A stretch of 64,000 nucleotides of DNA from Sphingomonas mollis (GCF_016427505.1 NZ_JAELXS010000001.1:372001-436000); one strand, 5' to 3'; shown: positions 1 through 8,986, counted from the stretch's first letter. The notes: generated by a model from the letters alone, not told the origin. A program made the numbers and translations.

Positions 1-588
1 ATGGCGGCGGGGCTGGCGGCGACGCCGGTGTCGCTGGTCGGGTCCTATGCGGGGCGGGTGCTGTATCCGCAATATGCCGAGATTTTCCGCAACGATCCGG
101 GCGCGCTGAGGGAGAAATTCTACAGCGTCCGCATGCGGTTGTCGTTGCTGTACGCTTTTGCCGTCGGCGGATTCATCGGCTGCGCGCCGCTGGTCGTGAA
201 CATCCTGTACGATCCGCGATATACCGATGCGGGCCATTATCTGCAGATCCTGCTGATCTCGACCTTCTTCGCGGCGGGGACGAGCGTCGCCAACGACATC
301 ATGATTACGATCGGCAAGACGAGCTACACCTTTGCCGCCAACGTCGTCCGGATCATCTATCTGGGCGCCGGCGCCTGGGTGGGGTGGACGTATTTCGGAC
401 CGATCGGGATCATCTGGGTGGTCGGTACGGTGGAACTGGCCGGGCAGGTCTATGCCTGGACGCAGCTCGCGCGACAGGGCTTCTTCCGCCCGTCACGCGA
501 ATTGCTCATCATCGCAGCGGGCCTCGCCGGTCTGGCCGTCGGTTATGGCGTCGATGTGCTGGGACATTCGGTCTTTCATATCCGTTGA
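1..588 (+). CDS. Polysaccharide flippase/export protein, C-terminal part (truncated by window edge)
   Basis: The 195 visible residues are largely hydrophobic and contain at least four probable membrane segments (about residues 50-70, 80-100, 110-135 and 165-190). The spacing and the phrase VNILYDPRYTDAGHYLQIL resemble the C-terminal half of MATE/Wzx-type lipopolysaccharide or exopolysaccharide flippases. Full-length members have about 400-500 residues, so the gene very probably begins before the window and the ATG at base 1 is internal. These proteins move lipid-linked oligosaccharide repeat units across the inner membrane. The glycosyltransferases immediately downstream on the same strand support that role. 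The exact family (Wzx or another MOP-superfamily member) cannot be settled from this fragment. Confidence 0.7.
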   Translation: MAAGLAATPVSLVGSYAGRVLYPQYAEIFRNDPGALREKFYSVRMRLSLLYAFAVGGFIGCAPLVVNILYDPRYTDAGHYLQILLISTFFAAGTSVANDIMITIGKTSYTFAANVVRIIYLGAGAWVGWTYFGPIGIIWVVGTVELAGQVYAWTQLARQGFFRPSRELLIIAAGLAGLAVGYGVDVLGHSVFHIR

Positions 589-799
589 CCGGCGGATGTC
601 CCCCGGTGCCGCTGCTTGCCATGCAGAACGGCCACGGCGTAGGAGAACGGCGATGCCGCTGCGGGGTGAGACGCGGCGGACGCACGGGAGCGCGGAAACA
701 GGTGCGTGATTTGATCCTCGGTATGGCCACGGCAGGAACGGGGCGAGACCCGGTCCGGGTGGCAGGCCCGCGGGCCGGTGTTGCCGGTCGAACATCGAT

Positions 800-1858
800 A
801 TGACGACCCTCACGCTGCCGCGTATCATCGACCGTCGCGTGACGGCGGTGATCGTCAATTACCGCACGCCCGATCTGGCGATGGCGTGTCTGGCGGCGCT
901 CGACCGGGAACGGCGTTTCCTGCCGGGGCTGGATGCGATCCTGGTCGATGGCGGATCGGATGATGGATCGGCCGAGAAGCTGGCCGACGCGGTGACGGCG
1001 GACGCGTTCGCCGACTGGGTGACATTCCTGCCGCTGGCGTTTAACGGTGGTTTCGGCTGGGCCAATAATCAGGCGATCCGTCGCGCGTTGACGCGGAGCG
1101 ATCCGCCCGAATTCATCTATCTGGTGAACCCCGATGCGGTGATCGAGGAGGGCGCGTTGGCGTTGCTGGTGGCGACATTGGTCGATGCGCCGAAGGCGGC
1201 ATCGGCCGGCAGCCTGCTGCTGTCGCCCGAGGGGCATCCGCTCGGTTCCGCCTTTCGTTTCCCCACCGTCGCGCGCGAGTTTCTGCGTGGTGCCAATACG
1301 CCGTTGATCGAACGCCTCGTCGGCAGTGCACCGCTGGTCATCGAGACGGCCGAGACGACCGAAGCCGACTGGGTGACCGGCGCCAGCGTGTTGTTGCGGG
1401 CGGAGGCGCTGCGCGACTGCGGCCTGTTCGACGAGGGGTTCTTCCTGTATTTTGAGGAGGTCGAGCTGATGCATCGCCTCGCGACCGCGGGGTGGCGGTC
1501 GCTGCATTGTCCGGCCAGCCGCGTCTGGCATGTCGGCGGCGCGGCGACGGGCGTGGTCGATGGCGCGAGCGCGCAGCGACCCTTGCCCGATTACTGGTTC
1601 CGGTCGCGTCGGCGGTTCTTCGCGAAGGCCTATGGCCCGTTGCAGGCGCGGCTGTCGGGGATCGCATGGCTGGGCGGCTATGCGATCTGGCGCCTGCGCG
1701 AGATCGCCGGGCTGGGCCGTGACAGCGCGCATGCGCCGGGCGAATGGCGCGACCTGATCCGTAACGGCGTGGGGCCGTCCTCGCTAGACCGGGAAACGGC
1801 GATCGGCCGCTGGGATGGTCCACAGGATCAATTGCCGCACTGGAAGACGCGATCATGA
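800..1858 (+). CDS. Family 2 glycosyltransferase, rhamnosyltransferase-like
   Basis: A 352-residue GT2 (GT-A fold) enzyme. The N-terminal nucleotide-binding strand is at residues 14-20 (TAVIVNYRT). The metal-binding acidic motif sits in VNPDAVI near residue 112. WVTGASVLL near 190 and FFLYFEEVEL near 215 match the acceptor and catalytic region of WbbL/RfbF-like rhamnosyltransferases, and there is no membrane domain. It would add a sugar, plausibly rhamnose from dTDP-L-rhamnose made by the rml genes at 9.8-13.2 kb, to a growing exopolysaccharide repeat unit on the cytoplasmic face. The last 4 bp overlap the next GT (ATGA arrangement), so the two are probably translationally coupled. The ribosome binding site before the ATG is weak. 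Donor specificity is inferred, not shown. Confidence 0.85.
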   Translation: MTTLTLPRIIDRRVTAVIVNYRTPDLAMACLAALDRERRFLPGLDAILVDGGSDDGSAEKLADAVTADAFADWVTFLPLAFNGGFGWANNQAIRRALTRSDPPEFIYLVNPDAVIEEGALALLVATLVDAPKAASAGSLLLSPEGHPLGSAFRFPTVAREFLRGANTPLIERLVGSAPLVIETAETTEADWVTGASVLLRAEALRDCGLFDEGFFLYFEEVELMHRLATAGWRSLHCPASRVWHVGGAATGVVDGASAQRPLPDYWFRSRRRFFAKAYGPLQARLSGIAWLGGYAIWRLREIAGLGRDSAHAPGEWRDLIRNGVGPSSLDRETAIGRWDGPQDQLPHWKTRS

Positions 1859-2868
1859 CCGAAGCCCGGCCATCGCCTGCGATCATCGCGATCGGGCGCA
1901 ACGAGGGGGAGCGGTTGAAGACCTGTCTCCGCTCGCTGCCCGCCGATGCCGCGCGCATCTATGTCGATTCGGGATCGACCGACGGCAGCGTGGCCTTTGC
2001 CCAGACGCAAGGCGTGGAGGTCGTCACCCTGCCGCCCGGTACGCGCTTCACGGCGGCGTTGGCCCGCAATGCCGGGCTGGCGGCGCTGGCCGGGCATCCG
2101 ACCGAGTTCGTGCAGGTGGTGGATGGCGATTGCGAGCTCGATGCCGCGTGGCTGGATACCGCCGTCGCGGCTCTCGTCGCCGATCCCGGACTGGCCGTGG
2201 TGTTCGGTCGTCGGCGCGAGCGCTTCCCCGATGCCAGCATCTATAACCGCATGTGCGACGACGAGTGGAACGTGCCGGTGGGGGAGGCCAATTCCTGTGG
2301 CGGCGACGCGCTGTTCCGTCGCGCGGCGCTGGATCAGGCGGGGGGCTATGCGCCCGAACTGATCGCCGGGGAGGAGCCGGACCTGTGCCTGCGGCTACGG
2401 ACATCGGGCTGGCGCATCCGACGGCTGGATGCGGAGATGACCCGACATGATGCGGCGATGACGCGGTTCGGCCAGTGGTGGCGGCGCACCGAGCGCAGCG
2501 GGCATGCATTTGCGCAACTGGCGTGGCGGCATGGCGCGGCCGGCGATCCGCACTGGCGGCGCGAGGTGCGCAGCATGACCGTCTGGGCAGGGTTGCTGCC
2601 GATTCTGATCGTCGTCGCGGCGCTGGCGATCGGATGGTGGGCCGGCCTTGCCATCGCGTTGCTCTATCCGGTGCAGGTCGTGCGGATCGCCCGCCGGATG
2701 CGGCATCGGCCGGGGCTGGACGATCGGGCGGCGTGGTCGCTGGCGTTCCATCTGGTGCTGGGCAAGTTCGCGCAGATCAAGGGCGCGGCGCTGTTCCACT
2801 GGCGGCGGCTGACCGGGCGCAGCGGATCGCTGATCGAATACAAGGGCCCGGAAGCGCAGCGGGCATGA
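1855..2868 (+). CDS. Family 2 glycosyltransferase with C-terminal membrane segments
   Basis: A 337-residue GT2 enzyme. AIIAIGRNEGERL at residues 8-20 is the GT-A nucleotide-binding start, VDSGSTDGS follows near 38, a DGDCELD metal-binding motif lies near 92, and GEEPDLCLRL near 175 supplies the catalytic acidic pair. Residues about 245-280 form one or two hydrophobic segments (LLPILIVVAALAIGWW), which should anchor the protein in the inner membrane. The start overlaps the upstream GT by 4 bp and the stop overlaps the downstream acyltransferase by 4 bp (ATGA at 2865-2868), so three genes form one translationally coupled unit. Substrate is unknown; the context is exopolysaccharide assembly. Confidence 0.85.
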   Translation: MTEARPSPAIIAIGRNEGERLKTCLRSLPADAARIYVDSGSTDGSVAFAQTQGVEVVTLPPGTRFTAALARNAGLAALAGHPTEFVQVVDGDCELDAAWLDTAVAALVADPGLAVVFGRRRERFPDASIYNRMCDDEWNVPVGEANSCGGDALFRRAALDQAGGYAPELIAGEEPDLCLRLRTSGWRIRRLDAEMTRHDAAMTRFGQWWRRTERSGHAFAQLAWRHGAAGDPHWRREVRSMTVWAGLLPILIVVAALAIGWWAGLAIALLYPVQVVRIARRMRHRPGLDDRAAWSLAFHLVLGKFAQIKGAALFHWRRLTGRSGSLIEYKGPEAQRA

Positions 2869-3413
2869 CGCTGGGCGATCTGTGTCGGCGGATAAAGGCG
2901 GATTGGCGGGCGCACGGTCAGGACTGGACCAAGCCCGGTTTCCGCACGATCGCAGCCTATCGTTTCGGTGTCTGGCGGATGGGGGTGCGGCAGCCGTTCC
3001 GCGCCCCGCTGTCCGTCCTGTACGTGTGGGCATTTCGCTGGTGCCGGAACATCTATGGCATCGAATTGCCCTATACCGCGACGGTCGGGGTCGATGTCGT
3101 GATCGAGCATCAGGGCGGGATCGTGGTGCACGGGTCGACCGTGATCGGCGATCGCTGCATCATCCGGCAGAACTGCACGCTGGGCGTCCGCTCGCTCGAC
3201 CGGTTGCAGGATGCGCCGGTGCTGATGGCCGACGTGAACGTCGGGGCGGGGGCGGTGATCCTGGGCCGTGTCACGATCGGGGCAGGAGCGGCGATCGGGG
3301 CCAATGCCGTGGTGCTGACCGATGTGCCGGCGGGCGCGCTGGCCATCGGAGTACCGGCGACGATCCGGTTGCGGGCCTTGCCGGATACGGCCGGGGTCAG
3401 TCTGCCCCGCTGA
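2865..3413 (+). CDS. Hexapeptide-repeat acyltransferase (serine acetyltransferase-like) of the EPS locus
   Basis: A 182-residue left-handed beta-helix protein. From about residue 75 to 165 it shows hexapeptide-type turns (VVIEHQGG, VVHGSTVIGDRCIIRQNCTLG, VNVGAGAVILGRVTIGAGAAIGANAVV) followed by the closing IGVPA motif. This is the SAT/CysE-like architecture used in polysaccharide loci to add O-acetyl groups. The N-terminal 70 residues carry conserved-looking aromatic residues (YRFGVWRMG). I chose the ATG at 2865 because it overlaps the stop of the preceding GT and matches the start of family homology; longer versions would run back through that gene. The 3' end overlaps the convergent acyltransferase gene by 17 bp. 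A free-serine substrate is unlikely in this setting. Confidence 0.82.
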   Translation: MTLGDLCRRIKADWRAHGQDWTKPGFRTIAAYRFGVWRMGVRQPFRAPLSVLYVWAFRWCRNIYGIELPYTATVGVDVVIEHQGGIVVHGSTVIGDRCIIRQNCTLGVRSLDRLQDAPVLMADVNVGAGAVILGRVTIGAGAAIGANAVVLTDVPAGALAIGVPATIRLRALPDTAGVSLPR

Positions 3414-3918
3414 TGACCCGCGCGGGGATGCCGACGGCGGTGGCGCCGGCGGGTATGTCGGACGTCACGACGGCGTTCGCGCCGATCCGGGCGTGATCGC
3501 CGATCGTCACCGGTCCGATGATCTTGGCACCCGCCCCGACATCGACATGCGCGCCCAGCGTCGGCGCGCCCTTGCCCGTGTTGCCGATCGTCACCTGCTG
3601 GAACAACAGGCAGTTGGGGCCGATCACCGCCCAGGGTGAAATGACGATTCCGGACGGATGCGGCATCATCAGGCCGCCACCGATCCGTGCGCCGATCGGG
3701 ATGTCCGCGCCGGTAATGATCGACCAGAAGCGATGGCGCTCGGACGCCAGCCGACGCTTCAACCGGGCGAAGGGACCGCTGGCCGCCTGATAATCGCGGA
3801 TCGCGCGCAGCAGGGCGCGCGAGGGATACCATTGCAGCCGCCCCTTATATTCGCGCGACCAGTCGGGTTCGATCACGGTCGTCCGCGACGGGGCCGGATC
3901 GTCGATGCTGCCGGTCAT
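3397..3918 (-). CDS. Hexapeptide-repeat serine O-acetyltransferase family protein, antisense in the EPS locus
   Basis: A 173-residue hexapeptide acyltransferase. The helix runs through IPIGARIGGGLMMPHPSGIVI, the family His-containing turn, then VTIGNTGKGAPTLGAHVDVGAGAKI and IGPVTIGDHARIGANAVV, ending in AVGIPARVI. It resembles the partner gene at 2865-3413 but reads in the opposite direction and overlaps its tail by 17 bp. The ATG at 3918 is preceded by GAAAGAG at good spacing; a TTG at 3987 would add 23 residues of poor family match. The likely role is acetylation of an exopolysaccharide sugar using acetyl-CoA in the cytoplasm. The two convergent paralogues may come from a duplication followed by inversion. 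Confidence 0.8.
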   Translation of the reverse strand: MTGSIDDPAPSRTTVIEPDWSREYKGRLQWYPSRALLRAIRDYQAASGPFARLKRRLASERHRFWSIITGADIPIGARIGGGLMMPHPSGIVISPWAVIGPNCLLFQQVTIGNTGKGAPTLGAHVDVGAGAKIIGPVTIGDHARIGANAVVTSDIPAGATAVGIPARVISGAD

Positions 3919-4094
3919 GCGCGTGATCTCTTTCCCGTGATAGTGCGGCTTTCCACCGCTAAACCCGACTTTCCCCGACACTGACAAGAGGGGTTGGAAG
4001 GGGAAGACGTTGACCTTGCGCGTCCGATCGTCTTTGTCGTTTATACCGAAGGCGTATCATCGGTGTACAACGGGGCGGGGCGATCCGATCAGTC

Positions 4095-5288
4095 ATGAAC
4101 ATCGCGTATCTCGTCAACCGTTATCCGACCGTGAGCCACACCTTCGTTCGCCGGGAAATCCTGGGTATCGAGGCGGCCGGTCACCGCGTACACCGTTTTT
4201 CGATCCGCGCCGCGCCCGATGACCTGCCCGACCCCGCCGATCGCGCGGAGCGGGAGAAGACGGCGGTGATCCTGACGAAGGCAGTGCCGCTGTTGCTGGG
4301 CGCGGCGGGGTTGGTGCTGCGGCGGCCGGGGGGCGCATGGGCCGCGTGGCGTGCAAGCAAGGCGATGACGCCGCCGACCGCGCGTGGGTTCGTGGCGCGC
4401 GTGGCCTATCTGGCGGAGGCCTGTTCGCTTAGTTCGGCGATGCACCGCGCCGATGTCCGCCATCTGCACGCGCATTTCGGCACCAATCCCGCCGCCGTCG
4501 CGCGGATGGCGCATCTGATCTCGGGCATCCCGTATAGTTTCACGGTGCATGGCCCCGACGAGTTCGACGAGCCGCGCCAGCTCGATCTCGCCGGCAAGAT
4601 CGCCGATGCGAAGTTCACCGTGGCGATCAGCGATTATGGGCGCAGCCAGTTGTGCCGCTGGGTCGATACGGCGCATTGGCCGCGTATCGTGGTGGTCCGC
4701 TGCGGCGTCGATCTGGCGGCAATCGACGCCGCACAGGCCGATGCCGAACCCGGTTTCGATTTCTGCTGCATCGCACGCCTCGCGCCGCAAAAGGGGCTGC
4801 CGATCCTGCTGGACGCGTTGACCCTGCTGGGCGAACGCGGCGTGCGGCCGCGCGTGGCGCTGGTCGGGGATGGTCCACTGCGCGACGAACTGGAACGCGG
4901 CATCGCCGCGCGGGGGCTGGGCGGACAGGTCGCCTTGCTGGGCAGCAAGGGCGGGGCGGCGGTCGCTGCACAGTTGCGGGCGTCGCGGGCGATGGTCCTG
5001 CCGAGTTTCGCGGAAGGCCTGCCGGTCGTCATCATGGAGTCGCTGGCGGTCGGCACGCCGGTCGTGACGACGGCGGTGGCGGGCATTCCCGAACTGGTCG
5101 ATGACGGCTGTGGCTGGGTCGTGCCGGCGGGGTCGGTCGAGGCACTGGCCGATGCGATGGCCGAAGCGCTGTCGGCGGATGCCGATCGCCGCGCGGCGAT
5201 GGGCGCGGAGGGTCGCCGCCGGGTTGCGCACGACCACGATGCGGGGCGCAACGCGGCTTTGCTGCTGAAATATATGGAGGCGGCATGA
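4095..5288 (+). CDS. Family 4 glycosyltransferase (colanic-acid WcaL-like)
   Basis: A 397-residue GT-B enzyme. The N-terminal domain opens with MNIAYLVNRYPTVSHTFVRRE, typical of WcaL/AmsK-like GT4 enzymes acting on exopolysaccharide intermediates. HLHAHFGTNPA (about 115) and YSFTVHGPDEF (about 145) follow. The C-terminal nucleotide-sugar domain has ARLAPQKGLP near 225 and the GT4 signature EGLPVVIMESLAVGTPVV near 307, whose first Glu is the conserved EX7E residue. It should transfer a sugar from an NDP donor with retention. Its stop overlaps the start of the next gene by 4 bp. The ribosome binding site is weak, but no other start fits the N-terminal family motif. Confidence 0.88.
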   Translation: MNIAYLVNRYPTVSHTFVRREILGIEAAGHRVHRFSIRAAPDDLPDPADRAEREKTAVILTKAVPLLLGAAGLVLRRPGGAWAAWRASKAMTPPTARGFVARVAYLAEACSLSSAMHRADVRHLHAHFGTNPAAVARMAHLISGIPYSFTVHGPDEFDEPRQLDLAGKIADAKFTVAISDYGRSQLCRWVDTAHWPRIVVVRCGVDLAAIDAAQADAEPGFDFCCIARLAPQKGLPILLDALTLLGERGVRPRVALVGDGPLRDELERGIAARGLGGQVALLGSKGGAAVAAQLRASRAMVLPSFAEGLPVVIMESLAVGTPVVTTAVAGIPELVDDGCGWVVPAGSVEALADAMAEALSADADRRAAMGAEGRRRVAHDHDAGRNAALLLKYMEAA

Positions 5289-6466
5289 CGGTAATCGACC
5301 TGCTCTGCCTGCTGGTGGTCGCCCCGCTGATCCTGGCGACCGGCGTCTTTCTGGTCGAGGCGTGGGGCGGTGCGATCCCGCGCCGTGATGCGCGGGGCAC
5401 GCTGCCGCCCTTCGATGCTGCATCGACCGTCATATTGGTGCCGGCCCATGATGAGGAGCTGGGGATCGGCAAGGTGCTGGCGGCGATGCGGGCCGGCATC
5501 CCCGCCGACATGCGTATTCTGGTGGTGGCCGACAATTGTTCGGACCAGACCGCTGCCGTCGCGCGGGCAGCCGGGGCGGATGTGGTCGAGCGGCATGATG
5601 TCGACCGGCGGGGCAAGGGCTTCGCGCTCGATCGCGGTCGGCAGGAACTGGCCGGCGATCCGCCCGCGTGCGTGATCGTGGTGGATGCCGATACCGTGCC
5701 GGCCGCCGGTGCGCTCGTGCGGCTCGCCGGCGCGGCGATCGCGTCTGGCCGCCCGGTGCAGAGCGCCTATACGATCGCCGTCACCGATGCGGATGGCAGC
5801 GTCGCCCGCTTTTCCGCCGCCGCCTTCTATATCAAGAACGCCGTGCGTCAGCTGGGCGCGGCCCGGATTGGCGCGCCGGCGTTGCTGACCGGATCGGGCA
5901 TGGCGTTTCCGTGGGCGATCTTCGCCGATCTGCCGCTGGCGACGGGGCATGTCGCCGAAGACCTGATGCTGGGCGTACAATCCAGCCTGGCGGGGCGGCC
6001 GCCGTCGTTCGATCCGCTGGCGATCGTGCTCGGGTCGGCCAGTTCCGATCGCGGCACGGCGGTGCAGCGTCGCCGCTGGGAGTCCGGCTTTTTCCAAGTG
6101 GCGGGCGACAGCGCCGGTGCGTTGTTCCGCCGTGCCGTCACCACCCGCCGCCCCGGTCTGGCGTGGCTGGGCCTGCACCTGCTGACGCCGCCGCTGGTGC
6201 CGCTGTTGACGCTCGACATCGCCGCGACCCTGCTGTTGGTGCTGGCCTTCGTCATCGCCGGTGTCGGTGGGGCGGCGATGGGTATCCTGATGGTAATGAC
6301 GGTGATGGCGGTGACCGCGGTCGTCGTCGCGCTGATGGCGCACGGTCAAACAGCTTTGTTACGGGGTTGGCGCGATGTACCGCGCTATGTCGTGTGGAAG
6401 CTCGGCCTGTCGTTGGCGGCGCTGGTGCGGCGCGAGCGGACGTGGATCAGAACCGATCGGGACTGA
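5285..6466 (+). CDS. Membrane family 2 glycosyltransferase (processive/cellulose-synthase-like)
   Basis: A 393-residue GT2 with an N-terminal membrane segment (residues 3-25), a cytoplasmic GT-A domain and two or more C-terminal hydrophobic spans (about 295-355). Motifs in order are VILVPAHDEE (about 50), VVADNCSDQTA (about 80), VDADTVPA as the DXD motif (about 138) and QRRRWESGFF near 260, a Q/RXXRW motif. These are the marks of membrane-embedded inverting GT2 enzymes related to cellulose, hyaluronan and poly-GlcNAc synthases, although many such proteins in EPS loci add a single sugar. It overlaps the GT4 gene by 4 bp. Substrate is unknown. Confidence 0.85.
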   Translation: MTVIDLLCLLVVAPLILATGVFLVEAWGGAIPRRDARGTLPPFDAASTVILVPAHDEELGIGKVLAAMRAGIPADMRILVVADNCSDQTAAVARAAGADVVERHDVDRRGKGFALDRGRQELAGDPPACVIVVDADTVPAAGALVRLAGAAIASGRPVQSAYTIAVTDADGSVARFSAAAFYIKNAVRQLGAARIGAPALLTGSGMAFPWAIFADLPLATGHVAEDLMLGVQSSLAGRPPSFDPLAIVLGSASSDRGTAVQRRRWESGFFQVAGDSAGALFRRAVTTRRPGLAWLGLHLLTPPLVPLLTLDIAATLLLVLAFVIAGVGGAAMGILMVMTVMAVTAVVVALMAHGQTALLRGWRDVPRYVVWKLGLSLAALVRRERTWIRTDRD

Positions 6467-6535
6467 TCGGGATCGAGTTTGCGCACTGTTAATCATGCTA
6501 TCCTTATCATGGTGACCAAGGGGTAGAACGGGGGA

Positions 6536-8026
6536 ATGGGAGTTGAGACGATCGTGAGCCCGGTGACTGATGCTGGCAACGGCGCCGGGGCCGGCCCTCC
6601 GAAGCAGAATCGGCGTGCGAGTCGCACGCCGGCGATGCTGGAACTGTCGAGCCTCGCGGCGCGGCTGTTCGAGGGCCTGACCGTGCTGATCGTCGGGCTG
6701 CTAGGCATCTGGCTGACCTTTGCGATATTCGATCTGCGGCCGCTGGACGAATATGTCCGCGTCGCGTGGCTCAGCGCGGTCGTCTATGCGCTGATCGGCG
6801 AGCTGATCGGCTGTTACGACGTCGATGCCCGCTTCTCGCTGCGTTTCGGATGGACGCGGGTGCTGACGGCCTGGATCGGGTCCTGCGTCGCGATGTTGAC
6901 GCTGGCATTTTTCCTGAAGGCGTCCGAGGGCTTCTCGCGCGGATGGACGGTTTTCTGGTTCGTGTCGGTGGCGCTATCCCTCGTCGTGGTACGTGGCCTG
7001 ACGACGGTAGGGCTGCGATCGCTGAAGCGGCGCGGCATCTTCAACGAGCGTGTCGCCATCCTCGGCGCGAATACGCAGGGGCGCCGGCTGGCCAGCTACA
7101 TCCGGTCGAACAGCGTGCTGACGGTGGATATCGTCGGATGTTACGACGATCGCGGCACCGGTGACGACGGCGGCTGTATTCCCCTGCGCGGCGGGGTCGA
7201 GCAACTGCTGACGGATATCCGCGCCGAACGGATCGATCAGGTCATCGTCGCGATGCCGTTCGCCAGTGACGAGGAATTGCAGGACGTGGTCGGGCGGCTG
7301 GCGATGCTGCCGGTGCTGATCCGGCTGGCGCCCGACCTGTCGTCGTTCACGATGGCCGGCCAGTCGATGGTGATGCTCGGCGATCTGCCACTGATGACCC
7401 TGTTCGAGCGGCCGATCAACGATGTCGATCAGGTCATCAAGCGGGTGGAGGATCTGCTGCTCGGGTCGATCGTCCTGATCCTGGCGGCGCCGTTCCTGGC
7501 GATGGTGGCGCTGGCGATCAAGATCGACAGTCCCGGTCCGGTGTTCTTCAAGCAGGAGCGGGAGGGTTTCAACCATCGCCGCTTCCGCATCTGGAAATTC
7601 CGGTCGATGCGTAACGACACGCTGCAATATGACGAGATCAAGCAGGCGCAGGTCAGCGATCCGCGCGTGACGCGCGTCGGCCGGATCATCCGGGCCACGA
7701 GCATCGATGAGATTCCGCAGCTCTTCAACGTCGTGATCGGCAACATGTCGCTCGTCGGTCCGCGCCCGCACGCCCCCTCGACAAGGGTGGCGGGCGTGTT
7801 GTTCAGCGAGGCTACGCAGAAATACGCCGCCCGCCACCGCGTGAAGCCGGGCATGACCGGGTGGGCGCAAGTGAACGGCTGGCGCGGCGAAACCGATACC
7901 GACGAGAAGTTGCTGAAGCGCGTCGAGTTCGATCTGTTCTACATCGATCACTGGTCGGTGGGTTTCGACCTCTACATCATGGCCCGCACCGTCGCAGCCG
8001 TGCTTTTTCCCAAATCCGCCTACTGA
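6536..8026 (+). CDS. Undecaprenyl-phosphate glucose phosphotransferase (GumD/WcaJ/SpsB-type initiating enzyme)
   Basis: A 496-residue polyprenyl glycosyl-1-phosphate transferase that starts EPS repeat-unit synthesis by loading a hexose-1-phosphate on undecaprenyl phosphate. Residues about 45-155 hold four predicted membrane spans, a CoA-binding-like Rossmann domain covers about 165-290 (RVAILGANTQGRRLA), and the bacterial sugar-transferase domain covers about 300-496. In that domain KIDSPGPVFFKQEREGF, FRIWKFRSMR, SLVGPRPHAP, RVKPGMTGWAQV and FDLFYIDHWS are the standard catalytic blocks. The size and four-span N-terminus match the glucose-specific WcaJ/GumD/SpsB group rather than the short galactose type. 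A 69-bp gap with a CGGGGGA ribosome binding site separates it from the preceding operon. Confidence 0.93.
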   Translation: MGVETIVSPVTDAGNGAGAGPPKQNRRASRTPAMLELSSLAARLFEGLTVLIVGLLGIWLTFAIFDLRPLDEYVRVAWLSAVVYALIGELIGCYDVDARFSLRFGWTRVLTAWIGSCVAMLTLAFFLKASEGFSRGWTVFWFVSVALSLVVVRGLTTVGLRSLKRRGIFNERVAILGANTQGRRLASYIRSNSVLTVDIVGCYDDRGTGDDGGCIPLRGGVEQLLTDIRAERIDQVIVAMPFASDEELQDVVGRLAMLPVLIRLAPDLSSFTMAGQSMVMLGDLPLMTLFERPINDVDQVIKRVEDLLLGSIVLILAAPFLAMVALAIKIDSPGPVFFKQEREGFNHRRFRIWKFRSMRNDTLQYDEIKQAQVSDPRVTRVGRIIRATSIDEIPQLFNVVIGNMSLVGPRPHAPSTRVAGVLFSEATQKYAARHRVKPGMTGWAQVNGWRGETDTDEKLLKRVEFDLFYIDHWSVGFDLYIMARTVAAVLFPKSAY

Positions 8027-8304
8027 TTCGGCCGGCCGGCACCATGGTAGAGTCGGGATCGCGATCGCCGACCCTTTCCGCCGATTAACCGGCGGGGTGC
8101 TGTTTCAGCATGGGACGGGGATCTGACCCGTTAACCACACCGGCGCATAAATCGTCCGAAAGCGAGCCTTTTATCGCCGGCAACAGCTTTACTCGCCGAT
8201 TAACGACTGCTTTACCGATTGCAGGCCGCAACGCGGTTCGCCCCCGCGATCAAGCGCTCCATCAGCGAAGCGCAGGTTGCAAGACAAGGTGAAACAGGGA
8301 GATT
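8027..8304 (+). promoter_or_regulatory. Intergenic region upstream of the PEP-CTERM gene with repeated TTAAC motifs
   Basis: This 278-bp AT-richer gap has no convincing gene. It contains three TTAAC words (8085-8089, 8131-8135 and 8200-8204), two of them as TTAACC, which resemble half-sites of the alphaproteobacterial cell-cycle regulator CtrA. Their spacing does not match the full TTAA-N7-TTAA site, so this is only suggestive. The ribosome binding site CAGGGAG lies just before the ATG at 8305. Confidence 0.3.
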
Positions 8305-8967
8305 ATGATGATCAAGCAGGTATTGTTCGCCGCCGCCGCTCTCGGCGCACTGGTTTCCGTCCCGGCATCGGCCGCCACGCTGGTTTCCGAGCAGGGTAGC
8401 GCCGCCACGTTCGCCGCCCCCGCCGGCGCGCTGACGTTCAACTTCAACGCGGCAACGCCGGCGTTCACGCTGAGCAACGCCGCGATCGTTTCCGGCACCA
8501 CGCCATTGTCGTGCGTCACGAAGTGCAGTGCACAGCCGGCGTTCAGCGACGGCAGCGACTATCTGGCCGTCTATGGCGGCGGCGTCGCATCGTATCAGGG
8601 TTCGACTGCCTTCGAGTCGGTCAGCTTCTTCCTGGGTTCGATCGACACCTTTAACTCGGTCCGCATCTTCAGCACCACCGGTGCCCTGATCGCCGCCTAT
8701 ACCGGCGCCGATTTCACCCTGCCGTTCGAACCGAATGGTGACCGGTCGTTCCCGTACTTCAACCGTCGCATCACCTATTCGGTGGGCAGCGGCGAAGCCA
8801 AGATCGGTGGCATCTCGTTCAGCAGCGGCCTGAACTCGGCGGAAGTTGACAACGTCGTGTTCGCCGTGCCGGAGCCTTCGACCTGGCTCACGATGCTGGC
8901 CGGGTTCGGCATGATCGGTCTGGCGATGCGCGCTCGTCGCCGCCGCACGAACGTCGTGTTCGCCTGA
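8305..8967 (+). CDS. PEPxxW-CTERM sorting-domain protein
   Basis: A 220-residue secreted protein. Residues 1-23 are a signal peptide (hydrophobic core LFAAAALGALVSV, cleavage after ASA). The C-terminus has the tripartite sorting signal: VPEPSTW near residue 191, a membrane span (LTMLAGFGMIGLAM) and an arginine cluster RARRRR. Proteins of this type are recognised by a membrane exosortase/archaeosortase-like enzyme and are tied to exopolysaccharide-producing bacteria; no exosortase gene is visible in this window. The central 150 residues are low in charge and rich in Gly, Ser and Thr, with two cysteines (CVTKC). Its position beside an EPS operon agrees with the known co-occurrence of PEP-CTERM and EPS genes. 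Substrate or structural role is unknown. Confidence 0.9.
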   Translation: MMIKQVLFAAAALGALVSVPASAATLVSEQGSAATFAAPAGALTFNFNAATPAFTLSNAAIVSGTTPLSCVTKCSAQPAFSDGSDYLAVYGGGVASYQGSTAFESVSFFLGSIDTFNSVRIFSTTGALIAAYTGADFTLPFEPNGDRSFPYFNRRITYSVGSGEAKIGGISFSSGLNSAEVDNVVFAVPEPSTWLTMLAGFGMIGLAMRARRRRTNVVFA

Positions 8968-8986
8968 TCCATCCGGATATCTGACG

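Noticed and set aside
4634..6349. 571-codon minus-strand frame across two glycosyltransferases
   Set aside because: Spans two well-supported genes on the other strand and is mainly His, Arg and Gln.
8085..8204. CtrA binding sites upstream of the PEP-CTERM gene
   Set aside because: Only half-site words TTAAC are present and their spacing does not fit TTAA-N7-TTAA, so this is kept as a note only.
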